A stretch of DNA of 64,000 nucleotides from Daucus carota subsp. sativus (lineage: Eukaryota > Streptophyta > Magnoliopsida > Apiales > Apiaceae): contig NC_030385.2 in NCBI RefSeq assembly GCF_001625215.2, positions 30,033,598 through 30,097,597 of the forward strand. Direction: 5' to 3'. The notes below the pieces were generated by a model. The model saw only the letters and a list, made by a program, of their open reading frames with translations, had not been told where the DNA came from and ran no database searches. The translations under genes and the position numbers were made by a program. Of this stretch, positions 1-11,932 are shown in pieces (position 1 is the stretch's first letter; every line of letters begins with the position of its first letter).

Positions 1-311
1 TTTAAGTTTTTTGAAATCCCACCAAAATCAATGGGATTTTGAAGCATTGTACCTAAATCCTATCAACTCTACAACATTTTATCAAGAATCCGCACAATAT
101 CAAAATCTCATACAATTCATTAAAATCCATAGACTAACGGGAGTGTATTCGATTGGGATTTTAATGGATTGTTTTTAGTCTATGGATTTTAATGAATTGT
201 ATGAGATTTTGATATTGTGCGGATTCTTGATAAAATGTTGTAGAGTTGATAGGATTTAGGTACAATGCTTCAAAATCCCATTGATTTTGGTGGGATTTCA
301 AAAAACTTAAA
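1..311. repeat. Perfect inverted repeat, arms 1-137 and 175-311
   Basis: Bases 1-137 are the exact reverse complement of 175-311, separated by a 37-base spacer that is the left terminal repeat of the Harbinger-type element starting at 138. The left arm is therefore an inverted copy of that element's interior, without its terminal repeat. It may be a second, head-to-head copy cut by the window edge, a rearranged foldback, or an assembly palindrome. Confidence 0.85.
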
Positions 312-641
312 ATACACTGAAGAATGCCACAAAATCCATCATTTTATGAAATGAAAAAAAATCCATCAACATTTGAATACCATCAGATTTTAATGGATTT
401 TAAACAATCCCAATTGAATACCATCGGATTTTAAAGCATAATTTAAAATCCCAATTGAATACCACCGGATTTTGTTGCATAATTTGAAATCCCAATTGAA
501 TACCTCAAGATTTTAATGGATTTCAAACAATCCCAATCGAATACCCTCGGATTTCATGAATGCAAAAAAATGCTTTAAAATCCGAATCCAATACACCCCT
601 CTAAAAACAATCCATTAAAATCCCAATCGAATACACTCCCG
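138..641. mobile_element. PIF/Harbinger (Tourist-like) non-autonomous DNA transposon
   Basis: This 504-bp element has perfect 41-bp terminal inverted repeats (138-178 and 601-641) that start CGGGAGTGTATTCGATTGGG. It is flanked by the 3-bp duplication TAA (135-137 and 642-644), the target preference of PIF/Harbinger elements. The interior is made of repeated blocks related to AATCCCAATTGAATACC and has no coding capacity. The perfect ends suggest a recent insertion. Confidence 0.8.
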
Positions 642-732
642 TAAATAATACTCCGTTATGCTATAATTTTTTTTTTAAACTCCGTTATGCTATAAATTGA
701 AATATATTTTTGGAGTCCGTGTACCATTTATA

Positions 733-1505
733 TTGTAGGTGTTTGGGAAGAGGGCTTCTGGGCTTAAAAGCCTAGAAGCCCACGCGTTTGGGTGTTGGTT
801 TGAAGCGCTTATAAATGGTATAAGAAGTCAAAGAAAAAAAGCTCTGAAACCCCGCTTTTTTTTTGCCATCAGCTTCTTCTTTTTTCGATTCCTCCTGCTT
901 TTTATTTTTTATTGCTGTTATCACATCATGTTATCTCCGTGACTCCATCCATTGAATATAAGGATTAAGCTTTTGTCCTCATTTTAATAAATACTCAAAT
1001 ATATTAATATTTTATATTAATATTTATATAAATTGTTAAACACACTTATAGATCACTTAAATATTTAAATTTGAGACATTTTAGTCTGTTACAATATATA
1101 ATTTCAAATCATAATTTCACTTATTTAAATTTGGTTAAATCTTTTCATTCATTCCTATATTATATTTTAATATAATCTTAAGAAATAAATAAATGAAACT
1201 TATAACAAAATGTGAGACAAAGCAAACCAAAAATCAATTTTTTTATATGATATAAATATTAATCTAATCTAATATTTTCATCTAACTTTACTCAATATAT
1301 ACCGTAAATATCAAATAATATATTACAAAACTACGAAACTATACCAACTTATAAGTTAAGCTATCCAAACACTTAAAAAATTATAAGTCACGATATCCAA
1401 ACACTTCTAATAGCTTATAAGTCCAAACCAACTTCTCATTTCTAATCCACTTCTTTATTTTAAGCAATAAGTCACTTCTTTTAAGCTCAGCCAAACGGCC
1501 CCATT
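733..1505. mobile_element. hAT-like MITE debris
   Basis: The stretch opens near GTGTTTGGGAAGAGGG and closes with CAGCCAAACGGCCCC, so the two ends carry loosely inverted GTTTGG motifs. Inside are repeated 'cttataagt' and 'ccaaacac' motifs. The right part (about 1420-1503) resembles 63555-63640 at the other end of the window, including a shared 'taatccactt' stretch, so both belong to one family. No clear target duplication was found and the boundaries are approximate. Confidence 0.4.
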
Positions 1506-1757
1506 ATTTTGCAAACCAACCGAGGCTCGGTTAATTACTAAAAGGCTGGAGTTAAAAAGTAACCAGGGTTAGCTTAACCAACCCACCCAGTCTCTTCTCT
1601 CCCACTGATACACAGATCTTTTCTTCATCTCCATCGCTATGCTGCTTCTCAAAATATCTTCCAGATCTGATCTTAATCACGCTTCATCTTCATATTTCTA
1701 ATCATTTTTATCTCAAATGTTTGATTTTATTCAATTGTATTTGTAATTAAAAGATAA

Positions 1758-4700
1758 ATGGAGACGCAAAGAATGTTGGATTTTGCTCATAACATGGATA
1801 ATCGTCCCAGGAAGCGTCAGAGATTGACATGGGACATGCCTCCTCCTCTTCCTTATCCAAAGGTTGTATCTTTATACATCTCTCTTGTATGTATCTGTTT
1901 CAATTTGTATGCATTTCTATCTTATTTTGCCGTGCCTAGTAATCTTGTAATTTGTTTATTGTGTTTACGATACATAATTGACTGTAGGCTTGGGATGATT
2001 TGTTACTATTATGCCTGAAATTTGGTGTATATTTATGTTCTAATATTTAATTGCTAGTTTATTGATAAGATTAGTTTGTATTATGTGTCAGAAGATTTGT
2101 AATGAGCTGATATATGTCTTATACTGTTATTTTTCTATGGATTAATAGTTTATTCTTGTTGTTCTTCCAATCTTCTATGGATGTCTGGTACTTGTAGATA
2201 ATAAATTTTCAGGAATAGAGAAGCTAATATGTATAGGATATGTATTACGTGCATATATGTTTTAGATTGACCATGGAACTGAGTCATAACACATAAAGTA
2301 CACTATATAGATGTTTATTAGATTTTTTTGTTTGATTACGTGAAGAGATTATTGCACGGTAAATGAAGAAATTGTCATATGCCTGATCTATGGAAATCAT
2401 ATTGTGACATGTAGGGTCAGTGAAAGAATTTTTATATTACCGATCTTTGGGAATTACATGGTAATACATAGTTATCCTTTTTCTTTGGGTCATAATGCTT
2501 TTCTTGCAATAATTTTTAGGATTGCTATGGTTGTTAACAAGGCGGAATTATACATGTTTATCGTTCATGAGCAATAGTTTATGTTTAGCTGTTTAGATTG
2601 ATTGCCGGAGGATAATTTTCTGACTGTTTCTTATTCAAATGGCACTCAGGTCTTTCCAGCACTACATAACGGGCAGGAATATGCCAATGGGTGCATTCCG
2701 AATTATGCCTTTTCTTCTATATATTACAAGGACTTGCCTCCCAGAGGATCCCCTCCTTGGAGACCAGATGATAAAGATGGGCATTACGTTTTCGCTGTTG
2801 GTGATAGTTTGACTCCTCGTTGTAAGTACTCCAATTTTGACCTGAATTGTGTTACTTGTAGTGTTCGTTATGTCAATCTTTGTATTCCAAAATTTTTGTG
2901 ATTGTCTCAACGATAGTGTCAAAATTGTGGTGTGGGCATGACTGCTTGGAAGAAAGAGACCAATGATATATGAAAAGTAACCACTAAGTGTGCAATTCCC
3001 CTATATGTATCTGTTTTGAAGTATCAATGTTATATTACATTGTAAATTTGTTGATGAATATTGCTCTTAGGTTTCTGAAAAAATGTAGGAGACCATGACC
3101 CAGTTCTTAAGAGTAGGAAAGGTCATGTTCTGTCTTTTTCTGAAATTTTGTGTGCTATTAGGAAGCAGTTGCTAGATTGTTTAAGTTGGTGTACAATGGA
3201 AAACTTAAGAGAGAAGTGTTATTGAAATATGTCGAAACATTTTACAAACAATTGCTTGTCCATGATATGACTTAGACTTCTTGATACAACACTCTAGATC
3301 TGAAAAAACTCTTCTTTTACCGAGAATGTATCTTGACTTTGATTTATCTGGACAAGTTTCAGCTAGGTTGTGCTTATATGTCAATAAAACCTGTTTCCTT
3401 TCTCCGTATCACTTTAAGTTCTATATTTATTAATATTGATGACATAGCATTCCTTCTCTCTTTCTCTGCAGACAGAATTCTGAGCAAGATGGGTGAAGGT
3501 TAGTTGTGAACTTGATTTTGATGGTTTAGGATCTATAAGCCTTGTCTCAAAAGTTTTACGTATTCTTTGCCTTCTTAAGTGGAAAAAATTGACCAATACT
3601 GCAGGGACTTTCGGAAAAGTTTTGGAATGTTTGGACAATGAGAAGAAAGAGATTGTAGCAATTAAAATTGTTCGATCCATACATAAATATCGTGAAGCTG
3701 CTTTGATTGAAATAGATGTTTTACAAAAGTTGTGCAGGCATGACATTGGTGGCCAACGGTAAGAGTCTTCTTTATGTAGGGCTTCCAGTTTCATTGTTGA
3801 AGAGTAGATTGAAAGTGACCTTTGGTATAAGTGATTTCATTCCTTGCAGTTGTGTGCAAATACGGAATTGGTTTGACTATCGTAATCATATATGTATTGT
3901 AAGTTTCTATTGATGCATACTTTTTGATTGATTTTGGTGGGCGAAAATATTATGTAGGCCCAATATTCTGTAAGTTAAAAACTTGCGGATGGATTTAAAT
4001 GGTGTTAACAGGTTTTTGAGAGGCTAGGGCCAAGCTTATACGATTTTCTCCGGAAAAACAGCTACCGTTCATTCCCTATTGATCTTGTTCGGGAGTTTGG
4101 CAGACAACTTTTGGATTCTGTAGCATGTGTGTAGACGAATCTCGAACCAATTTTCTTAGTGCTGTTTATATCTTGGTTTAGATTATGTGCTATAATTTGA
4201 AAACTAGAATACGGGCGTAAATTGTATGTCAGTTGCCGCCTGCTACATTCTAATTTACTCATAGGTGGTTCTAAACTTCTAATAACATAACTAGTTATAA
4301 TTATTAATTAAGATGACAGTTGTCACTAATACATATTTTTCCCTTCTCTGCAGTTATGCATGATCTTCGCCTGATTCACACTGATCTGAAACCGGAAAAT
4401 ATACTTCTTGTTTCCTCCGAATATATTAAAGTTCCAGATCATAAGGTATTGCTTCTTTAGCATGATATCCATTTTTAATCGGACGCTTATCTTATTGTGG
4501 GCATCTCTTTTATATGCACATATTCACAGTTCTGAAGCTGTTAAATAGATGCTGTGTACTTGATCAGTTATATCTGTTGGAGGAAAAATCTTGCACTAGA
4601 TTTATGATGTCAGTTTTGTCACATGGTTTTGAATCCAGTTCTGTCTATTAATAAATGTTTATGCTACTAAAGTCAGAAATTTGTATGCGAGCTTGGTTTT

Positions 4701-6546
4701 AAAATCACTACTTGTTCCTGACATTTTAACTTCTTTCCTCTTGTAAAGTTTCTTTCTCGATGCCCTAGAGAAGGTTCCTATTTCAAGAATTTACCAAAGA
4801 CAAGCTCCATTAAGCTTATCGACTTCGGGAGCACTACATTTGAACATCAAGATCATAACTATATAGTATCAACACGTCATTACCGTGCACCAGAAGTTAT
4901 TCTGGGTGAGTTTTCTTCTCTTGTGACATTTTCTTCCATTATTTAGTTTTAACTTCGATCATTTATAAGTTCTTTTAGCTGTGATACTATTTTACGTCTT
5001 TACTTAAGAATCAATTAGTTTCAAAAATTGATCTGATACTGCAGTAGAGATATTGTATTGATAGACTTTGATGGACCTACATCAATCTGGATTTGAAATC
5101 TTACCCCTAAAGTTTCTGTTCATAAAGAAAGCAGGGAGTGAATTTTTGATCAAACACATTGCGCCTTTTACGATCTCATCGTCACTAGTATATGTAAGAT
5201 CTTCCATCAATTGTGTAAACATTAGCTTAGATTGGGGATGTCCTGGTCAGTAAGTTTTCTTCAGGGAGTCCCGATATTAGTCTAAGGCATCCTGTCTTGA
5301 TTTAATTATTAATTAATGAATACAAGTTGACATACATAGTCTTTCTTTGCAGGTCTTGGGTGGAACTATCCTTGTGACATGTGGAGTGTTGGCTGCATCC
5401 TTGTCGAACTTTGCTCTGTAAGTCAAGTGTGAATGTGCTCCTTCGTTTCCTCTGTCAATTGCCTGGACACCTCTTTTAACATATCTTCTAGTTTTGATGT
5501 ATTATTCATTATTTTTTTTTGGAGAGTTTTTAATTTGCAAACTTTGTTTGAAAGAAGATATTTACTGTAGAGCTTCACCATGAGTGGTTTAGTTCTACTT
5601 ACAATTCTGAATATCTTCTGTTAAGTAGGGTGGTTTTTAAGTAATAGAAATTATAATTCATTTATAAATTACTGTCAATTTTGATAATAATATTCTTATT
5701 ATCATATGGGTCCTACAGTGTATAGCTTATATATCAATCCTGGTCAATTTCCAGTCTCAGCATCTCTCTTAGTCAAGTATCAAATCATTATAAATATAAT
5801 GGAGCAAAGCTCTTTTTTCATAGTTGATAAATATATATTACGTGCGCTGAATGTTGCTCATTGAACCCTGAAGTCAAAATTTTAAACTTTTACAATTCAT
5901 TTTTGACCATATTATCTTTCAGGGTGAGGCCCTTTTCCAGACACATGAGAACTTGGAACATCTTGCAATGATGGAGAGGGTTTTAGGACCGCTTCCCCAA
6001 CATATGATTATCAGATCCGAGTGAGATATCGTTGCTATAAGATTTTCATTTTTTGTTCTTAGAATTAAATTGTCACCAGACAGCTGACCGCATACACTTT
6101 TACAGTCGTCGTGCTGACAAGTACTTCAGAAGAGGTGTACGGTTAGATTGGCCAGAGGGGGCTACTTCAAGAGAGAGTATGAGGTCTGTCTGGAAATTGC
6201 CACGTCTCCAGGTAACTACTGTACACAGTTTATGCGGTTTACAGATTGCGCGGATATTATAACTTATCTTGTGTGCCAGTCTTTTACATTCATGGTTTAT
6301 AAAAAAACTTTGCCACATCATTCTTGTTCTTGTTTGCCCATCCTATATACTTATTTATACCTGCAATTTTTTATAATTGTTTTGCAGAATCTAGTCATGC
6401 AGCATGTAGACCACTCTGCTGGGGATTTAATTGATCTATTGCAAGGGCTATTACGATATGATCCAACAGAGAGACTTACAGCGAGGGAAGCTTTAAAACA
6501 CCCCTTCTTTACTAGGGATCTGAGAAGGTGTGGCTTTCCAATGTGA
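1758..6546 (+). CDS. AFC1: LAMMER-type dual-specificity protein kinase, AFC1-like
   Basis: This is a CLK/LAMMER kinase, a family that phosphorylates SR splicing factors in the nucleus. I read 12 exons: 1758-1862, 2650-2821, 3472-3498, 3605-3758, 3850-3898, 4012-4126, 4354-4445, 4749-4905, 5353-5417, 5923-6020, 6106-6211 and 6388-6546. They have GT-AG borders and matching phases and encode 432 residues. The start reads METQRMLDF and is followed by the basic stretch [11 protein letters not shown], as in AFC1. The glycine loop GEGTFGKV spans 100-107, the ATP lysine of VAIK is K122, the catalytic loop HTDLKPEN is 216-223, DFG is 263-265, and the diagnostic [12 protein letters not shown] is 324-335. 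HTD in place of HRD is normal for the family. The length fits Arabidopsis AFC proteins (about 427-467 residues, recalled). The N-terminal exon matches AFC1 better than AFC2. The 27-nt exon 3 is a micro-exon. Nothing suggests inactivation. Confidence 0.93.
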
Positions 6547-8762
6547 AATTGCCGTGATCCAGTGGTGAAATTGTTGAAGGGAAAAAAAAAAGTTTATATA
6601 AAGCATTAATGATAAAGAAAAAGAAATTAAATCTTGATAATCTGTCTCTGTTTTTTTTTTTTTTTGTTAATTTCCAAATTATTTCCTGTTGCTGATTGTG
6701 TGGGTGTTGATTTATATTTGCCTGTCCCTTTCCTGACCCCAAAATTTTCTCAAATCTTATGTTCCATACTTTGATCATGTTTAAATCTGTAAATCTGGAT
6801 ATTGTGTTTGTTTGGTTGCCCTGAAATGATTTGGCATATCAATTAAAAGTTTGGTCTAGCTCATCTACTCTGGAGATTTTATTTGTTTCTATTATCATCC
6901 TTACCAATTTTGTTGAAAGTCTGAGTAGCCCGCAGTACATGTTATAATTTTCGGTGTAAAGTTCTACATATTAATCTCATTATCAGCTTTCTATTAATTT
7001 TCCACAGTCAATCCCAATATTTGTGTTAAACCTTTGGCCATTAAAACCAGTCAAAACTACATGACAGTTTTCCCCTCAATGTAGCCTGTAGGTAATTGCT
7101 TAAGCTAAAGGTTGCCAGCTATGGGGGCAATAAGTTCTATTATGCCCTAAACTAAATTTCATGATTTTTTTTTTTTCTGTAATATGTTTTTTTCCTTAGA
7201 ATCCCCCAAATTCCCATATGTATAATACAATAAATTTGTGGTTAGAGTTCATCTCCTTTTTCACTGGTTCTTCGCTTCAACCAGAGTTTATCTCTTTCTT
7301 TTTTTTACTGGTGGTGCTCTTCTACTAGCAGTCTAGCACTGTTGAATCTACAATTATATGTAGGAAACATCTATATAACTAGAGTCCCTTCTTTTCTCTT
7401 TCTTTATGTTTCTTTCTATTTCAGATCACAGATTCTTGCAAGTAATTATATTCAACAACAGTGCAGATTCAAGTGCTGTTATCTACTTATCTTACTAATT
7501 AAAATAAAATAATGCCAGGTAATATTTGTTATAGTTTACTTGCAAGTTTTTTGTAGTAGCATCTCGATGCCACTTCCATCCAAGTCGAGCCACGTAAAGG
7601 ATTTGAAAGCATTATCTAAAATTTTAATATAAAACATCAATGATTGCTCAATCATCTGTTTTTCATCTGTTTACAATTACTAGCTGTAATCGCACTAGGT
7701 TTTCAACTGTAGTACTATCATCCAATATAAAAATACAAGTTTGGTAAAGCAGTTCACTCGTTTCTCACGGATTCATTTCTATCTAATTTTGGAAAACGAA
7801 TAGCTGAAATTTGGAGTACCTTGTGTGCGCAGAATTAAACACTTGACCTTACATTTGTTCTCCAAACTTTAAACGCTCACCCTCTTGTCCCCTTAAATTT
7901 GGAAGGTTTTTTAGATTAAGGTGGGTTTTTTGCCTTACAGTATAAGAAATTTATAGAAAAATTATTCGTTATGATTTTAAGCTCTTTTTTTTTTTTTTTG
8001 AAAATAAGATAAGATAAACGGATTCGAGCAAGTTATTTAACGAAGAAAAGAGCACCCGGTTGAGCTACGAGCATTAAAGATCTCGAACATCATACATAAT
8101 TATGAATAATTGAACTTGACATTTTAACATAATTTTAGCATAAGTAATTAATATAATATATCCGGATTTTTGCGAGGGAAGTCAAAAAGTTCAAATTAAA
8201 TACTTCCTCCTCATGTATTATATATGTAGTATTAATTTTTTATGAATAAAAATATAAACTACATTTTTTTATTCACAATTTTTTTCAAAAAAAACACTAA
8301 ATAGAGGTATTTTTTCTTTGCATCTTAAATTAGGTAAAAAATAAAATATTATAAAATGGAGACGCAACGAGCAAGTCGAGTACTGGTTCATCTTTCTTCC
8401 CGCTCAGCTGTGAAAATTTTAATTATGCACCAACAACAATAATAAAGCTGAAAAAGAAATATTGCTCCATCTGATATCTCCTCCCATCCAATAAGAAGCT
8501 GAAGCCCACGTGGGTAATCAAGGCCCACCATAATTATGACATCACCTGATCACTACGAAGTTTAATAAAAACAACTAGTAATATAATAACAATAAACGTA
8601 AAATCAGGTACCTGTAGTCGGTGCTATTTCACTGTCCGCTCGTTAATTTATTCGTCCTATGTGCCGCCTATATATCAACCTACCCATAACCATCTTCGAA
8701 TCTATACTCATACGAAGCTTTTTGTTTCTTGTACCAAGCATTCGCAGCGTACATTTATCATC
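6547..8762. other. Intergenic region without recognised genes
   Basis: It holds the AFC1-like 3' untranslated region, poly-T and poly-A runs (for example 7160-7180 and 7985-8000), and AT-rich sequence. About 8480-8650 is somewhat richer in GC and contains CCCACGTGGG (8506-8515), a palindromic G-box. That site lies about 250 bp upstream of the start of the next gene, so it may be a bZIP/bHLH (light-signalling) site in its promoter. Confidence 0.45.
8506..8515. promoter_or_regulatory. G-box palindrome CCCACGTGGG upstream of the RPGE-like gene
   Basis: A perfect 10-bp palindrome contains the CACGTG core bound by plant bHLH (PIF/HY5-type contexts) and bZIP factors. It lies about 250 bp upstream of the start codon at 8763. 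Light control would suit the RPGE-like family, but occupancy is inference only. Confidence 0.45.
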
Positions 8763-9451
8763 ATGACTGCTTCATCCTCTTCTGCCGCTTCATATATCCA
8801 TATGGTAAGTAATTCCGTCTTATTTACGATTTTAGTAAAAAACCGCACCGAACAGATATATGTTTGTGTTATCAGGTGCAACACTTGATAGAGGAGTGTA
8901 AAAGAACAGTGAGTTGTAATGGTTGTAATATATTCAAGTTAATATAATTGTTGTGGGTACAGGGTATATATAGTTGATACAGGATAACATTTACAAGATT
9001 ATACAAAACTAACAGTGCATATCCAGTAGTTCAGTTAAGTGCTTCAGTTATCTGATCGCTTGACTTGGTCTGGTATTGGATAGACTTAGTGGTTAGGATC
9101 TGTTAGAGTGCATATTATTTAACATGAGCAAGGAAGAATGCATGGATGCGCTTGCCAAACATGCCAACATCTTACCTGTCGTTACTTCCACAGGTAAGCT
9201 AAATTTGTGCTTATATTATTTTTCATATTTATAAGATGAAATAATAATAGGATGTGATTGCAGTGTGGAAGGAGCTGGAGAAAGAGAATAAACAGTTCTT
9301 TGAGGCTTACTCCATGAATACAAGAGAAATGAGAAGTTTGGTTAAGGAGAAATCAGCGGTTACTGATTATGAGTTGGAAACTATGAAGCAAAGAATCCAC
9401 AAGATGCTAAGCGATCTTAGATCTTCTGCATCTGATGGGTCAACTTGTTGA
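8763..9451 (+). CDS. Plant-specific TIGR01589 / RPGE-like small protein
   Basis: This is a member of the plant-only TIGR01589 domain family; Arabidopsis members include RPGE/PEL proteins, reported as repressors of photosynthetic genes that act on GLK factors. Likely exons are 8763-8804, 8876-8908, 9109-9193 and 9264-9451, encoding 115 residues in phase. The family signature can be read across them: SYIHM, VQHLIEEC, CILFNMSKEECMDALAKHAN, VWKELEKENKQFFEAY. In homologues the block from VQHLIE to the SKEEC motif is continuous. Here it is split by a 207-bp insert (8899-9105) flanked by GAGTG. A strong donor, ACA|GTGAGT at 8908/8909, and an AG at 9107-9108 would remove most of the insert as an intron and add only about four residues (C-K-R-T). 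If that splicing does not occur, the gene is broken: reading on without splicing soon meets stops. The C-terminal tail is poorly conserved. Confidence 0.75.
8899..9105 (-). mobile_element. Short solo-LTR-like insert inside the RPGE-like gene
   Basis: The 207-bp insert is flanked by the 5-bp direct repeat GAGTG (8894-8898 and 9106-9110). On the minus strand it has a TATA-like run followed by an AC-rich leader, like a small LTR without internal region. Its termini read TA...TA, not the usual TG...CA, so the LTR assignment is tentative; the duplication is clear. It interrupts a conserved host exon. Confidence 0.55.
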
Positions 9452-10127
9452 CATTATTAATTATACACAGTGAAGAAGCTGCCTTCAGCAAGTTTGTTGA
9501 GATTGAAACAGTTATATATTTCTGTTTTGGGCTGGCTGTTACGGATAGATTATTCATCTTGCGTCCGGACAAGATAATAAAATGAATATTAGATGGGTTA
9601 GAGCAAGTCCTTTTACTCGGTTCAGTTTTTATAGTTTTTCACCGAATTTAGAAAAACCCAATTTCGAGTGAGTGTATTTGAAGCCAAATATATACGGAAG
9701 GCAAACATATTTTTAAATATGATAATAATGAAATATAAAGGTTTTCTTAAAAAATTTATCTAAATTACATTAAAAAAAAAAAGTATCTAAAAAAATATGG
9801 TGTAACTACACGTGCAATCTCAATTTAACAGTTGCAACATAAAAAGTTATTGGTAACATTACAATCTCATATCTCATATGCTTTTGAACATGTTTTTAAA
9901 TAAGTTTGAAAGCATGTGTTTTTTTCAATTTGCCGATAATGTGTATCTGATGGGCGGCTCTAAGAAATGGAGGTAGAGTGTGACCATAAATTTATTATTT
10001 TTAAACTTTGACCAACTTTTATAATTTTGAAAAATCAAGCCAATCTCGAGAACTTTATTTGAAACAAGTTTAAAACTATTACGAAAATTTCTTAATTTAT
10101 CAACAAAATTTTTAGGCAAATAAGATA
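9452..10127. other. 3' flank of the RPGE-like gene, no gene seen
   Basis: The stretch is AT-rich after a probable 3' untranslated region. I recognise no coding, RNA or transposon signature up to the Stowaway-like element. Confidence 0.4.
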
Positions 10128-10374
10128 CTCCCACAGTCTCATAATATATTTCCCATTTATTTTTATCATGTTTGTCAACGCACAATTTTGATCGTTAATA
10201 TCTTTAATTTCGTATCAGTATTAAATATAAAAATTTCATTGTAACTCATGGATACAAATCTAAGACTATGTTTAATCTTATAGATTAAACGTAAATTAAT
10301 AATTTATTTCATGTTATGAACAATATCAGCATGGCAACATCTCAAACGAGAAATATATATAGAAACGGAGGGAG
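10128..10374. mobile_element. Degenerate Stowaway-like MITE
   Basis: The left end (CTCCCACAGTCTCATAATAT) and the inverted right end (reading CTCCCTCCGTTTCTATATAT on the minus strand) resemble Stowaway terminal repeats about 247 bp apart. TA is present on the left (10126-10127) but not clearly on the right, so the copy is old or its border is misplaced. Confidence 0.45.
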
Positions 10375-11254
10375 CTTTAAAACATGAGGGTTTGAGTACG
10401 ATACAGGTTGTGGCAAAGCAGAGAAGTGGTTGACAGGCCTTTGATGTTTAATATTAATCAGTCTCATATTTACATCATCTCAGAGTTGAGTTATAGTCTC
10501 CCCCATTTTGTGTCACATGCACGAGCTTCAATGTATGATTCTGGCACAACAGTGTGCTGGACAATGTATCTCTGTACTCTGTCCCATCTTTGGATGATAA
10601 TTTCATGACCATACCTACATTCACGCACATTAATCAAACTGCTTTCTCACTTTTATGTGTTATAATTAGCTAAAGGCTCCAATTATGATTTCATGATCAA
10701 AGAAATCGGTCGACTGAGGAGGAGATTATTTGCATTTTGCGGGAACAAACTGAGCTTCACTTTGGTTTGCCTGAAATCTCAGATAAATTTTGTTCCTGCT
10801 GCAGATGGATCATCGCGTATATCTCATTCTTTTTTCTTGACTGTCCCTTTGCCAAGAAAAGCAAAGCCTTTTCTTATGCAGAGATTTTAATATTTCATGA
10901 GAACTCGATTTAATGTGTATTTTTATATCCGGATTGGACTGCGGTTAAAAATAATGACTTTTGGGACTTGATGATGAATGCTCGATTTAAATTGTTTGTT
11001 TGTTGCGTTATTTGTTTGAGTGATGAGATTTTTTTTATTTAAAAAATTTTAAAATAAAATAAGTTGTTCAAAAAATCATCCTACCAACTTTTACCTCTGA
11101 TTTTAAAAGAGTTTTAAATTCATTTTTAATTTTAAGTCAGTTTCTTACTTATTATACAAATAAATAATTTGCTACTCTAATTGAAGTCGAAAGACGAAAA
11201 TAACTTAAATTCAGAGACTTTTAAGTCCCACCAACCAGCCTTCTAGATGGTAAG

Positions 11255-11932
11255 TAGGAGTGTATAGAGGTGGGTAAAACCGACCGAACCAATTCAAGCC
11301 GACCATATTTCACCCCAACTAATCCGAACTTTTTTGACCCGATTGATAATTGGATTAAAAAATGAGTAACCCGATTTAATTGGGTTGGACACGGGTTTCA
11401 GTTTTTTTTTAACCGATCCAACCCAATCCGATTAAAAACTATTAAAGTATATATAAAAATCATTCCCCCCACCCCAGTAACCCATAATATGTTAGCCTGG
11501 TCCATTGAACTAATTGTTGATTTGTTGTGCTTTGCTAATTGTTGATTTGTTGTGTTTTACTAATTGTTTCGCTGTAATTCTGAAGCTTCTGGTATCGAGT
11601 TTTAATTGTTTTGGTCAGTAGTGCAGGTTTTTTAAGATGTTATAGTGCTCAGCTCATTTTGTATATATTTGAGTATTTCACCTGCTTACTGTAGTACATT
11701 CAGTTAAAATTATCTTTTGATATGTCGAAATTTAGTTTTGCTAGATTATGGAAAAGAGAATTATTTTATATTTCATAAGCTGATCAAACCGATCCGAACC
11801 GAAGTAATACAAATTGGTTTAGGTTATGAATTTAATTTTTATAGCTTGGGTTGAGAATTTGAAAACCCAATTTAATTCGATTGGGTCGTTAAATTTTTTT
11901 AACCCGCTCAACCTGAACCATGTACACCGATA
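11255..11932. mobile_element. Old hAT MITE, same family as 46152-46846
   Basis: This roughly 678-bp copy is colinear with the element inserted in the Copia retrotransposon further right. It shares long blocks such as GACCCGATTGATAATTGG, and its ends are rich in AACCGA and AACCCG. Its terminal repeats have drifted (TAGGAGTGTATAGAGG against TAGGGGTGTACACGGG) and I found no matching 8-bp duplication, so it is older than the other copy. Confidence 0.75.

Noticed and set aside
2602-2922. Open frames on both strands around the second kinase exon
   Set aside because: Only the plus-strand part from 2650 to 2821 is kinase coding; the rest is intron read-through or its antisense shadow.
10408-10890. 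Two short frames in a less AT-rich intergenic stretch
   Set aside because: The sequences show no conserved motif or exon-like borders, so I do not call a gene.
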